64,000 bases of DNA from Victivallis lenta (lineage in GTDB: Bacteria; Verrucomicrobiota; Lentisphaeria; Victivallales; Victivallaceae), in assembly GCF_009695545.1 (NCBI RefSeq), contig NZ_VUNS01000022.1:19105-83104 (forward strand). The letters run 5' to 3'. The notes beneath the pieces were generated by a model. The model worked only from the letters and a program-made list of their open reading frames with translations, did no database searches and was not told where the DNA came from. Positions within the stretch are counted from its first letter, which is position 1. The number at the start of each line of letters is the position of its first letter. This document shows, one piece after another, positions 50,432-60,014 of the stretch. The position numbers were made by a program, and so were the translations under genes.

Positions 50432-50445
50432 AAGGGAAATCCACC

Positions 50446-52311
50446 ATGAACCGCAAAGCGGAAATCCTCTACCGGCTCGGCGAACCGCTCGCGGCCGGGA
50501 TGTTCGAGCACGAAAACAGCTCCGTCGTCGAACGCTTCGGCCTCGGGCTGCGGCGCTACTTCGAGCACGCCGCGCCGCCGCCGGAATCCGGACGCCTCTA
50601 TCCGGCCCCGGAACACGATATCTGGAACCTCGCCGGGAAGTTCGTCCGCTTCCACTACTCGTTCAGCCTCGGCTGCGACGGCGACGGGTTGCGGCGGCTC
50701 GGCCGGGAACGGCTGGCCGACCCCTTCGAGCGCAATTTGCTCGACCGGGTCATCGACGAGCTCGATTATTTCCGTTCCGACCTGATTCCGCCGCGTTACC
50801 GGATCGGCGGCAACGGCTGGACCCACTGCGTGCTGAACTACCGCCGCATCCTGGGCGAAGGGCTCGGCGGCTACCGCAAACGGGTCAACGCCATGCCGCC
50901 CTCGCCGCTGCGGAGGGCGCTCTCCGACACGCTGGCCGGAATCACGGACTTCCTGCGCCGCGCTCCCGGCGACATCGCAGCCTGCGCGGAGCATCCGGCA
51001 CGGGATTTCCGCAGCGCAATGCGGAGCTTCAACTTCTTTTTCGCGCTCGACTGCTACGACTCCGCCGGAAGGTTCGACGACTATATGGGCGAATTCTACA
51101 ACGGGGAGCCCGATGCGCAAATGTGGCTCGAAGAACTCTACTGCGCCGTGGATCTGCACGACGGCTGGCACTTCCTGCATACCGCGAAACACCCGGCATT
51201 CACCCGGCTCTGCCTGCGCGCCCAGAAGCTGCGCCGCCCGAACTCCGGGCTGCTGGCCGGGCCGGAGACGCCGCCGGAGATCTGGGAGGAACTCTTCGAC
51301 GTCTGGGGCCGCGGCGTCCCCTGTCCCTCCGTCTACAACGAAGCGGCCTACCGGAGCGGCATCCGGCACGGCTCCGACGCGAAAGGTGCCGACCGCGACC
51401 GCTTCGCATTCGGCGGCTGCACCGAACTCATGTTCGAAGGGTGCTCGAACATCGGCTCGACCGAGGGCGGACTCAATCTGCTCGATATCCTGAACAACAG
51501 CACACCCTCCCGCTTCCGCGCCGACATCCGGCTCCGCATGGAGGAGTTCGCTTCGGCGGTCAGGGCCAACAGCGAATTCGCGGCGCAATACCGCCCCCAG
51601 CTCATCCGTACGCTCTTCGTGGACGACTGCATCGACCGGAACCGCGAATTCAACGCCGGCGGCGCGCGTTATTACGGCAGCATCGTGAATGTCGCGGGAC
51701 TCACCGACGCGGCCAACAGCCTCGCGGCCATGCGCGGCATTCCGGAGAAATTCGGCAACGACTCCCCGGAGGTCGACGAGATCGCCCGGAAGCTTGCACA
51801 CCATGTTTTTTCACTGATCCGCCGGTATCCGATGCGGCAGGGCGGGCCGGCCTATCCGGCGGTCATCCTGCTGACCGGCTACGCCTGGCACGGCTCTTAC
51901 GTCGATGCGTCGGCCGACGGACGTCCGGCCGGGGCGCCGGTCGTCGATTCGGCCGGAGCCGTCGCCGGGAGCGACCGCAACGGCCCGACCGCGCTGCTGA
52001 ACTCGGTCGCCAAGCTGCCGTCCCGGCTCGGAATCGGCACGCTCGTGCTGAACGTGCGGCTGCAGCGCAGCCTGGCCGCTTCCCGCACGAAGCGGAAACT
52101 GCTCAAGGCGCTGCTGCGCGGCTTCTTCGCGCAGGGCGGCCTCCAGCTCCAGCCGACGCTGATCGATCAGGAGACGCTGAAAAAGGCGTACGAAAACCCG
52201 GCGGCGCACCCGGAACTCATCGTCCGGATCGGCGGATACAGCGAATACTACAACTGCCTCTCCCGGGAATTGCAGTTCGAAGTCTTGAAAAGAACGGAAC
52301 ACATGATATAG
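50446..52311 (+). CDS. Glycyl radical enzyme 3 (PFL-like, short)
   Basis: A 621-aa glycyl radical enzyme, the shortest of the three. The active-site Cys is in AFGGCTELMFEG (C325, Cys-Thr-Glu) and the radical loop is LIVRIGGYSEYYNCLS (G597). The core typical of the family, including GSYVDASADGRPAGAPV and GPTALLNSVAKLP, is intact. The ATG was chosen with AAAGGG upstream; a TTG 18 nt earlier is less likely. It precedes the alcohol dehydrogenase gene by 24 nt. It is unclear whether the three enzymes act on different substrates or together. Confidence 0.87.
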   Translation: MNRKAEILYRLGEPLAAGMFEHENSSVVERFGLGLRRYFEHAAPPPESGRLYPAPEHDIWNLAGKFVRFHYSFSLGCDGDGLRRLGRERLADPFERNLLDRVIDELDYFRSDLIPPRYRIGGNGWTHCVLNYRRILGEGLGGYRKRVNAMPPSPLRRALSDTLAGITDFLRRAPGDIAACAEHPARDFRSAMRSFNFFFALDCYDSAGRFDDYMGEFYNGEPDAQMWLEELYCAVDLHDGWHFLHTAKHPAFTRLCLRAQKLRRPNSGLLAGPETPPEIWEELFDVWGRGVPCPSVYNEAAYRSGIRHGSDAKGADRDRFAFGGCTELMFEGCSNIGSTEGGLNLLDILNNSTPSRFRADIRLRMEEFASAVRANSEFAAQYRPQLIRTLFVDDCIDRNREFNAGGARYYGSIVNVAGLTDAANSLAAMRGIPEKFGNDSPEVDEIARKLAHHVFSLIRRYPMRQGGPAYPAVILLTGYAWHGSYVDASADGRPAGAPVVDSAGAVAGSDRNGPTALLNSVAKLPSRLGIGTLVLNVRLQRSLAASRTKRKLLKALLRGFFAQGGLQLQPTLIDQETLKKAYENPAAHPELIVRIGGYSEYYNCLSRELQFEVLKRTEHMI

Positions 52312-52335
52312 TAGCAGCAACAAGGAGGCTCCATT

Positions 52336-53478
52336 ATGAAACCATTCGTCAACTTCATCCCGACCAAACTCTACTTCGGCGCCGGGCAGCTCGGCATGCT
52401 CGGAACCATCCCGCTGCCGGGAAAAAAGGCGCTGATCGTCATCACCTCCGGCAAATCGATGCGCAGCTCCGGAACGCTCGACCGGGTCGAAAAGCTCCTC
52501 GCGCACAACAACGTCGGCTACGCCGTCTACGACAAGGTCCAGGCCAACCCGACCAGAGAGCAGGTCATGGAGGGCGCCGCCTTCGCCAGGCGGGAGGAGT
52601 GCGACTTCGTGCTCGGGCTCGGCGGCGGCAGCCCGATCGACGCCTCCAAGGCGATCGCGGTCATGGCCGCGAATCCGGGAGACTACTGGGATTATGTTTC
52701 GGGCGGCACCGGCAGGGCGCAGCCGATTCCGAATCCGCCGCTGCCGATCGTCGCCGTAACCACGACCGCCGGAACCGGCACCGAAGCCGACCCGTGGACC
52801 GTCGTCACCAACGGCAACGAGAAGATCGGCTTCGGCTGCGAGGCCACGTTCCCGAAAATCGCGATCGTCGACCCGGAGCTCATGCTGACCGTTCCGCCGC
52901 AGCTGACCGCGTTCCAGGGATTCGACGCGTTCTTCCACGCGGCGGAGTGCTACCTCGCAAACTGCGCGACGCCGGTCAGCGAGCTTTACAGCCTCAAAAG
53001 CATCGAGCTGATCTGCAAGTCGCTGCCGACCGCCGTGCGCGACGGTGAAAATCTCGCGGCGCGGACCGACGTGGCGCTGGCCAATACGCTCTCCGGCATG
53101 GCGGAATCGACCTCATGCTGCACGTCGGAGCACTCGCTTGCGCACGCGATCGGCGGCTTCCACCCGAATGTACCGCACGGCGCGGCGCTGATCATGATCT
53201 CGAAGGCGTGGTTCAAGTTCTACGCGCTGCGTGCGCCGAAGCAGTTCGCCGCGCTCGCGAAAGCGGCCGGGCAGAGCGATTTCCTCGGCGCGCTCGACAA
53301 GCTCCAGCGCGACTGCGGCGTCGACCGGCTCAAGATGTCCGATTACGGCATCGGGCGCGAAGAGCTCCCGGCCATCAACGAGAACGCCTGGGAGACGATG
53401 GGCGGCCTCTTCGACCTCGACCGCATCAAGATGAACCAAGCTGAATCGCTCGCCATTCTCGAGGAGTCCTACCGTTGA
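52336..53478 (+). CDS. Iron-containing alcohol dehydrogenase
   Basis: A 380-aa group III alcohol dehydrogenase. The nucleotide-binding LGLGGGSPIDASKAIAV is followed by TTTAGTGTEADPWTVV, and the metal site carries Asp and His in GFDAFFHAAECYL, SEHSLAHAIGGF and VPHGAALI. In glycyl-radical operons such enzymes reduce the aldehyde product to an alcohol with NAD(P)H. AAGGAGG precedes the ATG. Its stop overlaps the TTG start of the activase. The substrate depends on the unknown glycyl radical reaction. Confidence 0.92.
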   Translation: MKPFVNFIPTKLYFGAGQLGMLGTIPLPGKKALIVITSGKSMRSSGTLDRVEKLLAHNNVGYAVYDKVQANPTREQVMEGAAFARREECDFVLGLGGGSPIDASKAIAVMAANPGDYWDYVSGGTGRAQPIPNPPLPIVAVTTTAGTGTEADPWTVVTNGNEKIGFGCEATFPKIAIVDPELMLTVPPQLTAFQGFDAFFHAAECYLANCATPVSELYSLKSIELICKSLPTAVRDGENLAARTDVALANTLSGMAESTSCCTSEHSLAHAIGGFHPNVPHGAALIMISKAWFKFYALRAPKQFAALAKAAGQSDFLGALDKLQRDCGVDRLKMSDYGIGREELPAINENAWETMGGLFDLDRIKMNQAESLAILEESYR

Positions 53479-54362
53479 CCGGCATTGTTTTCGACATCAA
53501 GAAATTCGCGATCAACGACGGCCCCGGCATCCGGACGGCGGTCTTCCTGAAAGGCTGTCCGCTCCGGTGCCTCTGGTGCCACAACCCGGAGTCGCAGCGG
53601 ATCGAGCCGGAGCTTTCGTTCCTGCCCGACAAATGCATCGGCTGCGGCTTCTGCGCTTCGGCCTGCCCGAACGGCTGCTTCGACGGCGGCGCGTTCGACC
53701 GGACGCGATGCCGTTCCTGCGGCAAATGCACGGAAAAGTGCTACGCCGGAGCGCGTGAACTCATCGGCCGGACCGCCGAAATCGGCGAAATCATGGCCGA
53801 AGTGCTGAAAGACCGGATTTTCTATGAAAATTCCGGCGGCGGCATGACCGTCTCCGGCGGCGAGCCGCTCTTCCAGCCGGAGTTCACGGCGGCGCTGCTG
53901 GCGGCGGCAAAACGCGAAAAGCTCCATACCTGCCTCGATACCTGCGGCTTTGCGGCCTGGGAGAAAATCGCCGCGCTGCTGCCGGATACGGACCTCTTTC
54001 TCTACGACCTCAAAGAGACCGACCCGGAGAAGCATATGGAGTATACGCGCGTGCCGCTCGCCCCGGTCCTCGAAAACCTTGCGCGCATCGACGCGGCGGG
54101 AGGAGAAGTGATCCTGCGCTGTCCGCTTATCCCGGGCCTGAACGACCGGGACGGCCATGCCGACGGCATCGCGGAAATCGCAAACCGTCTCACGCATCTG
54201 CGTGAGATCAACCTCATGCCCTACCATCCGCTCGGGGAATCGAAACTTGCGCGGCTCGGCCGGGACCCCGGTCTCGGCGGCGAATTCGCTTCGCAGGGGG
54301 AACTCGAACCGTTCCGGCGGCGAATCGAAAAGGCGTGCCGGGTGCCGGTCTCCTTTTCATGA
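53475..54362 (+). CDS. Glycyl radical enzyme activating protein (radical SAM)
   Basis: A 295-aa radical S-adenosylmethionine enzyme that installs the glycyl radical. It has the CxxxCxxC cluster motif in GCPLRCLWCHNPES and two extra 4Fe-4S sites (CIGCGFCASACP and CRSCGKCTEKC), as in activases with a ferredoxin insert. It also has MTVSGGEPLFQPEF and the late DTCGFAAWEK. It starts at TTG overlapping the previous stop (TTGA), with GAGGAG 8 nt upstream; no ATG or GTG is available near. It is the only activase in an operon with three glycyl radical enzymes, so it may serve all three. Confidence 0.92.
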   Translation: MTGIVFDIKKFAINDGPGIRTAVFLKGCPLRCLWCHNPESQRIEPELSFLPDKCIGCGFCASACPNGCFDGGAFDRTRCRSCGKCTEKCYAGARELIGRTAEIGEIMAEVLKDRIFYENSGGGMTVSGGEPLFQPEFTAALLAAAKREKLHTCLDTCGFAAWEKIAALLPDTDLFLYDLKETDPEKHMEYTRVPLAPVLENLARIDAAGGEVILRCPLIPGLNDRDGHADGIAEIANRLTHLREINLMPYHPLGESKLARLGRDPGLGGEFASQGELEPFRRRIEKACRVPVSFS

Positions 54363-54409
54363 CGCCTCACGCCGCGGCCGTTGACGACAGGAATGCCGGG
54401 GACGGGGCG

Positions 54410-54691
54410 TCACGCATCCGGCGCAGTCAACCGTTCGAGCCGGGACAGCCGGGCCAGCGCTTCGTCGCGGCAGCTCCCGCACATGTCGGGGGCGGGAGCG
54501 AGCGAACCGCAGACCCGCGGACGCTCCGGCTTCCCGAAAAGCCGGCAGCGGAACTCCGCGTCGAGATTCACGCACGGAACCCCCGCCGGCTTTCCGTCCG
54601 GCATACCCGGGATCGGCGATGAAATCGACGGCGCGATGCAGCACGCTCCGCAGCCGGGACGACAGTGAAACAGCGTATTTTCATTTTCCAT
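54410..54691 (-). CDS. YkgJ-like zinc/iron-cysteine cluster protein
   Basis: A 93-aa protein with the YkgJ (UPF0153) cysteine pattern: [18 protein letters not shown], then VPCVNLD, FRCRLFG, RVCGSL and MCGSCRDEA. The Cys residues probably bind a metal or iron-sulphur cluster. The function of the family is unknown. It follows the inositol-monophosphatase-like gene by 37 nt on the same strand. No strong ribosome site was seen. It converges with the activase gene. Confidence 0.8.
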   Translation of the reverse strand: MENENTLFHCRPGCGACCIAPSISSPIPGMPDGKPAGVPCVNLDAEFRCRLFGKPERPRVCGSLAPAPDMCGSCRDEALARLSRLERLTAPDA

Positions 54692-54728
54692 GCCGCATAC
54701 TATACCGGTACGGGATGAAAAATGCAAG

Positions 54729-55547
54729 TCAGCCGCCGGCCGGCGGCGCGACGCAAAGCGTTTGCCCCGATATCCGCCTATTTTTCCGGAAGCACTCCAG
54801 CAGCGCCGGGTGCAGCCGGCTGTTGGTCGCCGCCAGTCCGTTCTCCGGCCACGCAGCTCCGCCGGAGGTATCGGTAACCCTTCCACCGGCCTCCGCGAGA
54901 ATCAGCGCTCCGGCCGCAATGTCGTAGAGCTGCAGCGCAAACTCCCAGTAGCCGTCGAAGCGCCCCGCCGCCACATTGCACAAGTCGAGCGCGGCGGAAC
55001 CGCAGCGCCGGATGTCCCGCACCGACCGCGTGATTTCCGGCAGAAATTCGAAGTTGTCCGGCCGCATCCGGGCCCGGACGCATCCGAAGCCCGTCGCCAG
55101 CAGCGCATTCCGCAGTTCTCCGCACTCCGAAACCCGGATCGGTCTGCCGTTCAGGCGCGCTCCCGCTCCGGCCTCCGCCGTAAACAGCTCCCGCAGCATC
55201 GGCGCGTAAACCGCCCCCGCGACCATGCGCCCGCGATGCCGCAGCGCGATCGAGACGGAGTAATAGGGGAAGCCGTGCACGAAGCTCGTCGTCCCGTCGA
55301 TCGGGTCGATGATCCAGCAATGTTCCGCCGTGTCGCCGGAGCTGCCGGTCTCTTCGCCGAACAGTCCGTGGCCGGGATAACGGCCGCGGATCTCCGCACT
55401 GATGAACTCTTCCACCCGCCGGTCGACCGCGGTGACCAGATCGGCGGAGCTCGCCTTGCAGCGGATATCCTCCGCCGCAAGCGAACGCCTGCCCTCCTCG
55501 GCCAGATTTCCGGCCGCGACAGCCAGTTGCCCGATGAAGTCGATCAT
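54729..55547 (-). CDS. Inositol monophosphatase family protein
   Basis: A 272-aa Mg2+-dependent phosphatase. It has the metal-binding GLFGEETG, the signature [20 protein letters not shown] and the C-terminal [20 protein letters not shown] in the usual order. It removes phosphate from inositol- or sugar-phosphates; other members act on 3'-phosphoadenosine phosphate or fructose bisphosphate, and the substrate cannot be told. It begins 2 nt after the secreted glycosidase gene, so it is part of the GntR-headed operon. Confidence 0.92.
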   Translation of the reverse strand: MIDFIGQLAVAAGNLAEEGRRSLAAEDIRCKASSADLVTAVDRRVEEFISAEIRGRYPGHGLFGEETGSSGDTAEHCWIIDPIDGTTSFVHGFPYYSVSIALRHRGRMVAGAVYAPMLRELFTAEAGAGARLNGRPIRVSECGELRNALLATGFGCVRARMRPDNFEFLPEITRSVRDIRRCGSAALDLCNVAAGRFDGYWEFALQLYDIAAGALILAEAGGRVTDTSGGAAWPENGLAATNSRLHPALLECFRKNRRISGQTLCVAPPAGG

Positions 55548-55549
55548 GG

Positions 55550-57982
55550 TCAGCGCCCGTAGAAAATACGGATGTTGCGCACACTCACGGAAATCTCGTC
55601 CTCAAGCGCATTCACCCCGAGCCGCAGTTTCCGGATGCCGCCCGCGTCAAGTCCGGGCGGAAACGCGATGAAATGCTCGCGGAACTCCCCGCCCGGCGCA
55701 TCGCTCTTCAGATAGACGTCCTTCCCCTTCTCCGGCACGGCCATCAGCAGCATCTGAAGCACGGCGGAAGGCTTGGAGACCTTCGCCTCGAAACCGATTC
55801 CGATCGCCCCTTCGAGCGACTCCTGCGGCAGCTGCAGCGTATATTCCGGGTAGCTCCAGCGGTTCGCGCCGGTCGGGAATTTCGTCTCAAAACGGATCGC
55901 GCGGTCATTTTCATCGTAGCGGATCTCCATCGTTCCGGCGGCGTTCCTGCGCCAGTTCTCCGGATCGAGCATCTGCGGCATTTCGACCTTTCGGCCCGAA
56001 CTGTTCATCTCAGCCAGGCTCTGCAGCGGAATCACCAGCGGCGTCGCCCGGCGGCCATCGAAAACACCGTCGGCCCGCAGCTCGCCCTTGAACTCGCCGT
56101 CCAGTTCCGGGGTGAAGGCAAGTTCCAGCTCGGTCCGGCCGAACGGAGGCAGCACGACACTCTCCGGCAGCCCGGCGCAAGCTCCGCCGGAAACGGCTAC
56201 CCTCCCCCGCTTCGCCCGGTCCGACAGATTCCAGACCTGAAGTCTGAGCCGGGCGCCTGCCTTCTTCACATCCGCACAATCCCGGCCGACGAAAAGCCGG
56301 AAGTCGTCCGACAGTTCCGTGCGGAAGACGACCGTTTTGTCGATGCCTTCCGTCTCCGCCGGACGCACAGCCGCTGCCGGAAATCGAAACGGAATATCCG
56401 CCTTGAGATGGTCCACTCCGGTCAGGAACTGCGGATAACGGGTCACGACCACCCGGGCCGGGTCCACGGCGAACGGCGTGCCGAACAGATCGACGCCCGC
56501 CGGATTCCCGCCCGGCGGCAAGGCGAACGTCTGCTCGCCAAGACCGGTAACCGTCAGGTTCGGACGCGGCTTTTCGGTATCGAGCTCGGAACGGCTCCAG
56601 CAGACCAGCGTCTTGCCGCCGTCCCGGCGCCGGTAGAGGAAGCCGCGGAGCTTCTCCCCGAGCCTGACCTCCCCCTCCGGCACGGCGCCGCCGAGCTGGT
56701 CCACCAGCGTCGCGAAGGCGGCATAACCGGGCTTCACCGAAAAATCACGCCGCATGAGTCCCCAGTCCTTATTGCCGCCCGACTCGTTATAAGGCGGCAG
56801 CACGAAAAAGAAATCGCGGGAGACGCCGAGAAACTGCATGATGACCATCATCTTCGGCAGATATTCCGCAATCAGCATCTCCTGTTCGGGAGAGTGCGCC
56901 TTCAGCCCGGGAAGCAGACCGTCGGCCCGGCCCGCCCCTTCCATATTCGAACCGTTCTCGGTGAACCAGATCGGCCGGTCCGCAGCCCCGAAACGCTCCA
57001 GATGGCTCCGGATGCTCCGCAGCGCGGCGGGGAACTCCGAAATCGGCCGGTAGGTGTGGACGCTGAAAATATCGAAATACTCCCCCGCCCCGTTTTTCAT
57101 CACGACGTCGGCGTACGGCAGAATCGGCGTGATCGCGTAGCCGCCGATTGCGACCGGCAGTTCCGGGTCGGCGGCCTTGAAGCCGAGATAAGCCGCCTTC
57201 AGCGCCGCCGCGTAATCCCAGGCCGCCTCGACGGCAAAGCCGATGTCCTGTTCGTTCCAGAACTCCCAGGCGGTCATCTGCCCCCGGAAGGTCTCCGCCG
57301 CTTTTTTCGCAAAACGGTAGGTGCCGAACAGATCGACGGGCAGCTTTCCGTCTTTGCGCCTCACCCACTCCGGCGCATGGTGATACATGCCGAGGACCTT
57401 CACGCCGCGTTCCGAAAGGAGCTTCGCGTTCGTCCCGTACTGCAGCCAGTCGTACCGGCCGGGAACGGCTTCGACCTCGGCCCAGTTCAGGCGTTCGCGC
57501 ACCATCTGAAGCCCGGCGCGCCGCGCGACCTCCGAAACGACCTCGTACGGATTCTCCGGCTGACGCGGATTCCCCGCGTCGGGACGCGCAAGCCAGCTCT
57601 GTGCGGAGTCCATCGCAAAATAGAGTTCACCCTCCGGCGCGCGGCCGGCCGGATCGGAGACGACGGCGAAGCTGCGGAATCCGGCAAGTCCCGGCAGTTC
57701 GAGCTTGTAATATCCGTTCGGCAGGGCGTCGAGCACAAGCTCCCGCTCCTCCCCCTGCGGCCAGTCGCCGCGGCGGAGGAGCTCATCCTTCCAGTTGCGC
57801 AGCACCCACCCGCCGGCCGAAACGGCGGAGGGACTCAGCCGGAACTTCAGCGCCTCCCCCTGCACGAACACCGTTCCCGGCGCCGCAGCGGAAACGGCCG
57901 AGGCCGCATCGGGCTCCGGCGCCGCGGAGACGGCGGCAGCTGCCGTCAGACAGCAGAAAAAAGTCAGGATACTCCGTTTCAT
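55550..57982 (-). CDS. Secreted GH-A clan glycoside hydrolase
   Basis: An 810-aa exported enzyme. After a signal peptide (MKRSILTFFCCLTAAAAVSA) and a beta-sandwich, residues about 120-460 form a TIM barrel with the acid/base Glu in WEFWNEQD (E244) and the likely nucleophile in IWFTENGSN (E342), the spacing of clan GH-A enzymes such as GH39 or GH5-like families. The C-terminal third contains beta-sandwich modules, possibly carbohydrate-binding. It lies between a prepilin-like gene and a phosphatase gene in a GntR-controlled operon. The polysaccharide target is unknown; the exact GH family is uncertain. Confidence 0.8.
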   Translation of the reverse strand: MKRSILTFFCCLTAAAAVSAAPEPDAASAVSAAAPGTVFVQGEALKFRLSPSAVSAGGWVLRNWKDELLRRGDWPQGEERELVLDALPNGYYKLELPGLAGFRSFAVVSDPAGRAPEGELYFAMDSAQSWLARPDAGNPRQPENPYEVVSEVARRAGLQMVRERLNWAEVEAVPGRYDWLQYGTNAKLLSERGVKVLGMYHHAPEWVRRKDGKLPVDLFGTYRFAKKAAETFRGQMTAWEFWNEQDIGFAVEAAWDYAAALKAAYLGFKAADPELPVAIGGYAITPILPYADVVMKNGAGEYFDIFSVHTYRPISEFPAALRSIRSHLERFGAADRPIWFTENGSNMEGAGRADGLLPGLKAHSPEQEMLIAEYLPKMMVIMQFLGVSRDFFFVLPPYNESGGNKDWGLMRRDFSVKPGYAAFATLVDQLGGAVPEGEVRLGEKLRGFLYRRRDGGKTLVCWSRSELDTEKPRPNLTVTGLGEQTFALPPGGNPAGVDLFGTPFAVDPARVVVTRYPQFLTGVDHLKADIPFRFPAAAVRPAETEGIDKTVVFRTELSDDFRLFVGRDCADVKKAGARLRLQVWNLSDRAKRGRVAVSGGACAGLPESVVLPPFGRTELELAFTPELDGEFKGELRADGVFDGRRATPLVIPLQSLAEMNSSGRKVEMPQMLDPENWRRNAAGTMEIRYDENDRAIRFETKFPTGANRWSYPEYTLQLPQESLEGAIGIGFEAKVSKPSAVLQMLLMAVPEKGKDVYLKSDAPGGEFREHFIAFPPGLDAGGIRKLRLGVNALEDEISVSVRNIRIFYGR

Positions 57983-57988
57983 GTTCCC

Positions 57989-58696
57989 TCACAAGCTCTG
58001 CAGCGCACCGCCGTGAAAGACCGCCACGGAGAATCCCTTTTCCTTGAGGTCGGCAGTACCCTGTGACGAAACATGCCCGTCGAAGAAGCCCATGTTCAGG
58101 CGGTTGTTGTGAACCGGCGCGATATTGCCCGGACAGTTGTTCCACCCCGGCGCGAACTGGCTGATCCCGGTACTTCCGTAGGTGGGGTCGGTGATGACGC
58201 CCATCGTGTCGGCATACATGAACGTCTCCGTCGGGCGCTTCATGCGGTTGACCGCATACAGGATATAGTTCGTCCCGGAAACGCCGTAGCCGAAGTCGCC
58301 CCATTCATCCTTCTTCCCGTCGTAAAAAGTCGCCAGATCCGGCGCGTTGTAGCGATAGAGGCCGTAGGTCGTAAAACCGTTGAAACCGGCGGTCTTCTGC
58401 GGAATGCCCGGACAGTTGAACACCTTGCTCCGGACCGCGTATCCGTTCTCGATCAGCACCGTCGCCCACGGGCGTTCGCCGCCGGTGGCCGGGGCCCGGA
58501 AAATCACGGTCTGCCGGTTGTCGTCCGCATAGAACAGCGAGGCTTTGTAAATCTGGCTGATCCGGCCGATGCAGTTTGCGGCGCGCCCTTTTTCCCGCGC
58601 CTGATTCAGAGCCGGCAGCAGCATCGAGGCGAGAATCGCGATAATTGCGATCACAACCAGGAGTTCGATCAGGGTAAAGCGGAGAGTCTTCATCAT
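57989..58696 (-). CDS. Prepilin-like H-X9-DG protein
   Basis: A 235-aa protein with the N-terminal signal [18 protein letters not shown] and [13 protein letters not shown], and the H-X9-DG motif [13 protein letters not shown] near the C-terminus. Arg precedes the conserved Phe. Its ATG overlaps the stop of the GntR gene (ATGA) and it ends 6 nt before the glycosidase gene, so it is in the middle of the same operon. As with the other copies, the role is unknown, but it repeatedly travels with secreted carbohydrate enzymes. Confidence 0.88.
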   Translation of the reverse strand: MMKTLRFTLIELLVVIAIIAILASMLLPALNQAREKGRAANCIGRISQIYKASLFYADDNRQTVIFRAPATGGERPWATVLIENGYAVRSKVFNCPGIPQKTAGFNGFTTYGLYRYNAPDLATFYDGKKDEWGDFGYGVSGTNYILYAVNRMKRPTETFMYADTMGVITDPTYGSTGISQFAPGWNNCPGNIAPVHNNRLNMGFFDGHVSSQGTADLKEKGFSVAVFHGGALQSL

Positions 58697-59820
58697 TTCG
58701 TCACCTTTTCCTTCACATTGGGGAGTTGTTTTGCGGGAGCAAACGAATTTCCTTCAAAAAACCGCACGGCAGTCTGGACATCGACCGGCGGCGCATCCGG
58801 ATTCTGCAGCCGCCAGCCGATCAGCTTGAGCGTCTGCCGCGCCTGGTCCTGCAGCAGAACCGAAAACGCGGTCGGCCGCGGATAATAGTACTCCGACTCC
58901 AGACGGTCCCCGAAGGCCAGCACCGAGATATCCTCGGGGACCCGGAGCCCGATCCGGCGGATTCCGGCCGCGACCGCCAGATAGAAGCTCATCGGGCAGA
59001 CGACGGCGGTGTAGCCGGCCAGCTCCCCGCGCCGTTCCTCGAACGCCCGGCAGATGGCCGGATGCGGCTGTCCGTAGAGCGGAATCTCGAAAGCCATAAG
59101 CTCGGTATTGTATTCCACATCCGGATACTTCCGGCGGAAAATCTCCTCGAATCCCTTCATATTCGGGTGAATCGTAACCGGCTTCCCGTCGCGGCGGGTA
59201 ACCTGATCGACCAGCAGAATCCGGCGGTGGCCGAGCTCGTACAGGCGGTCGCAGGGAATCTCCATCTGCCCGTCCCGTACATAGTAGACCGAATCCCGGC
59301 CGATGACCTCCGCACTGCCCTTGTTGACGACGACCGGCTTGGGCGAAGTGAACAGCTTCTCGCACAGAAAAGAGGGCATGCTCGCCATCTCCTGAATCAC
59401 GGTCAGCACCAGCGCGTCGCAGTTGCCGAGAAGATCATGGATCGAGCGGTCCTCCCAGCTGCGCACGTAGATCACCTTCAGCAGCCAGTTGTTCTCCTCG
59501 CACGCCTGCGAATAATGCATGACCGTGTCGAGATTTTCGGGCGCGCCCCACGCCGGCAGCACGAGCCCGAGAATCTTCTGGACCTTCTGCTCCGGAATCT
59601 CGCTGCGGACGAAAGTGCCGCTGCCCTTGACCCGCTCGAGCAGCCCTTCCTCCACCAGCGCGCCGACCGCCTTGCGCAGCGTCATGTAGCTGATGCCGAA
59701 ACGGTCGGCCAGCTCCTGCTCGGGCGGCAGCGTGGTGCCGCGGGCGAAATTGCCGATCCGGATCTCCCGGGCGATCCATTCGCGGGCGTGGTCCGCCTTC
59801 GTCAACCGTGATTTTACCAT
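58693..59820 (-). CDS. GntR regulator with LacI-type sensor domain
   Basis: A 375-aa regulator: GntR winged helix in residues 8-72 ([53 protein letters not shown]), then a periplasmic-binding-protein-like sensor ([24 protein letters not shown]). It is the first gene of the prepilin/glycosidase/phosphatase operon. The promoter in front of it matches the sigma-70 consensus exactly and is covered by two inverted repeats, so autoregulation is very likely. The ligand is presumably a sugar. Confidence 0.9.
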   Translation of the reverse strand: MVKSRLTKADHAREWIAREIRIGNFARGTTLPPEQELADRFGISYMTLRKAVGALVEEGLLERVKGSGTFVRSEIPEQKVQKILGLVLPAWGAPENLDTVMHYSQACEENNWLLKVIYVRSWEDRSIHDLLGNCDALVLTVIQEMASMPSFLCEKLFTSPKPVVVNKGSAEVIGRDSVYYVRDGQMEIPCDRLYELGHRRILLVDQVTRRDGKPVTIHPNMKGFEEIFRRKYPDVEYNTELMAFEIPLYGQPHPAICRAFEERRGELAGYTAVVCPMSFYLAVAAGIRRIGLRVPEDISVLAFGDRLESEYYYPRPTAFSVLLQDQARQTLKLIGWRLQNPDAPPVDVQTAVRFFEGNSFAPAKQLPNVKEKVTK

Positions 59821-59848
59821 GATATGCCCCTGATGCGTTCGAAATAAT

Positions 59849-59886
59849 TTATAGAACTTTTCTATAATTATAGTACATTTCTATAA
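59849..59886 (-). promoter_or_regulatory. Tandem inverted repeats at the GntR promoter
   Basis: TTATAGAA-CTT-TTCTATAA (59849-59867) and TTATAG-N7-CTATAA (59868-59886) lie side by side, the second across the -10 and spacer. They are likely operators of the GntR protein encoded next. Confidence 0.65.
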
Positions 59887-59895
59887 AAATGTCAA
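59867..59895 (-). promoter_or_regulatory. Consensus promoter of the GntR/glycosidase operon
   Basis: TTGACA and TATAAT separated by 17 bp, a full match to the sigma-70 consensus, about 45 nt from the start codon. Confidence 0.85.
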
Positions 59896-59952
59896 TAGGC
59901 ATTTCCGATAAATCATCGATTTTTAACAAAAGCCGCTCCGGGCAGGATGCCG

Positions 59953-59988
59953 GAAAAACAGAAACGGCCGAGGAAATCTCCCCGGCCG
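59953..59988 (-). terminator. Intrinsic terminator of the MBL-fold gene
   Basis: On the minus strand CGGCCGGGGA pairs with TCCTCGGCCG (one G-U) around a 4-nt loop, followed by TTTCTGTTTTT. Confidence 0.75.
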
Positions 59989-60014
59989 CAATCGGCTGGA
60001 ACAGAAAAACAAGA

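Noticed and set aside
54363..54409. Terminator between the activase and YkgJ-like genes
   Set aside because: Only a 7-bp stem with a long loop can be drawn (TGACGCC, GGCGTCA), and there is no T run.
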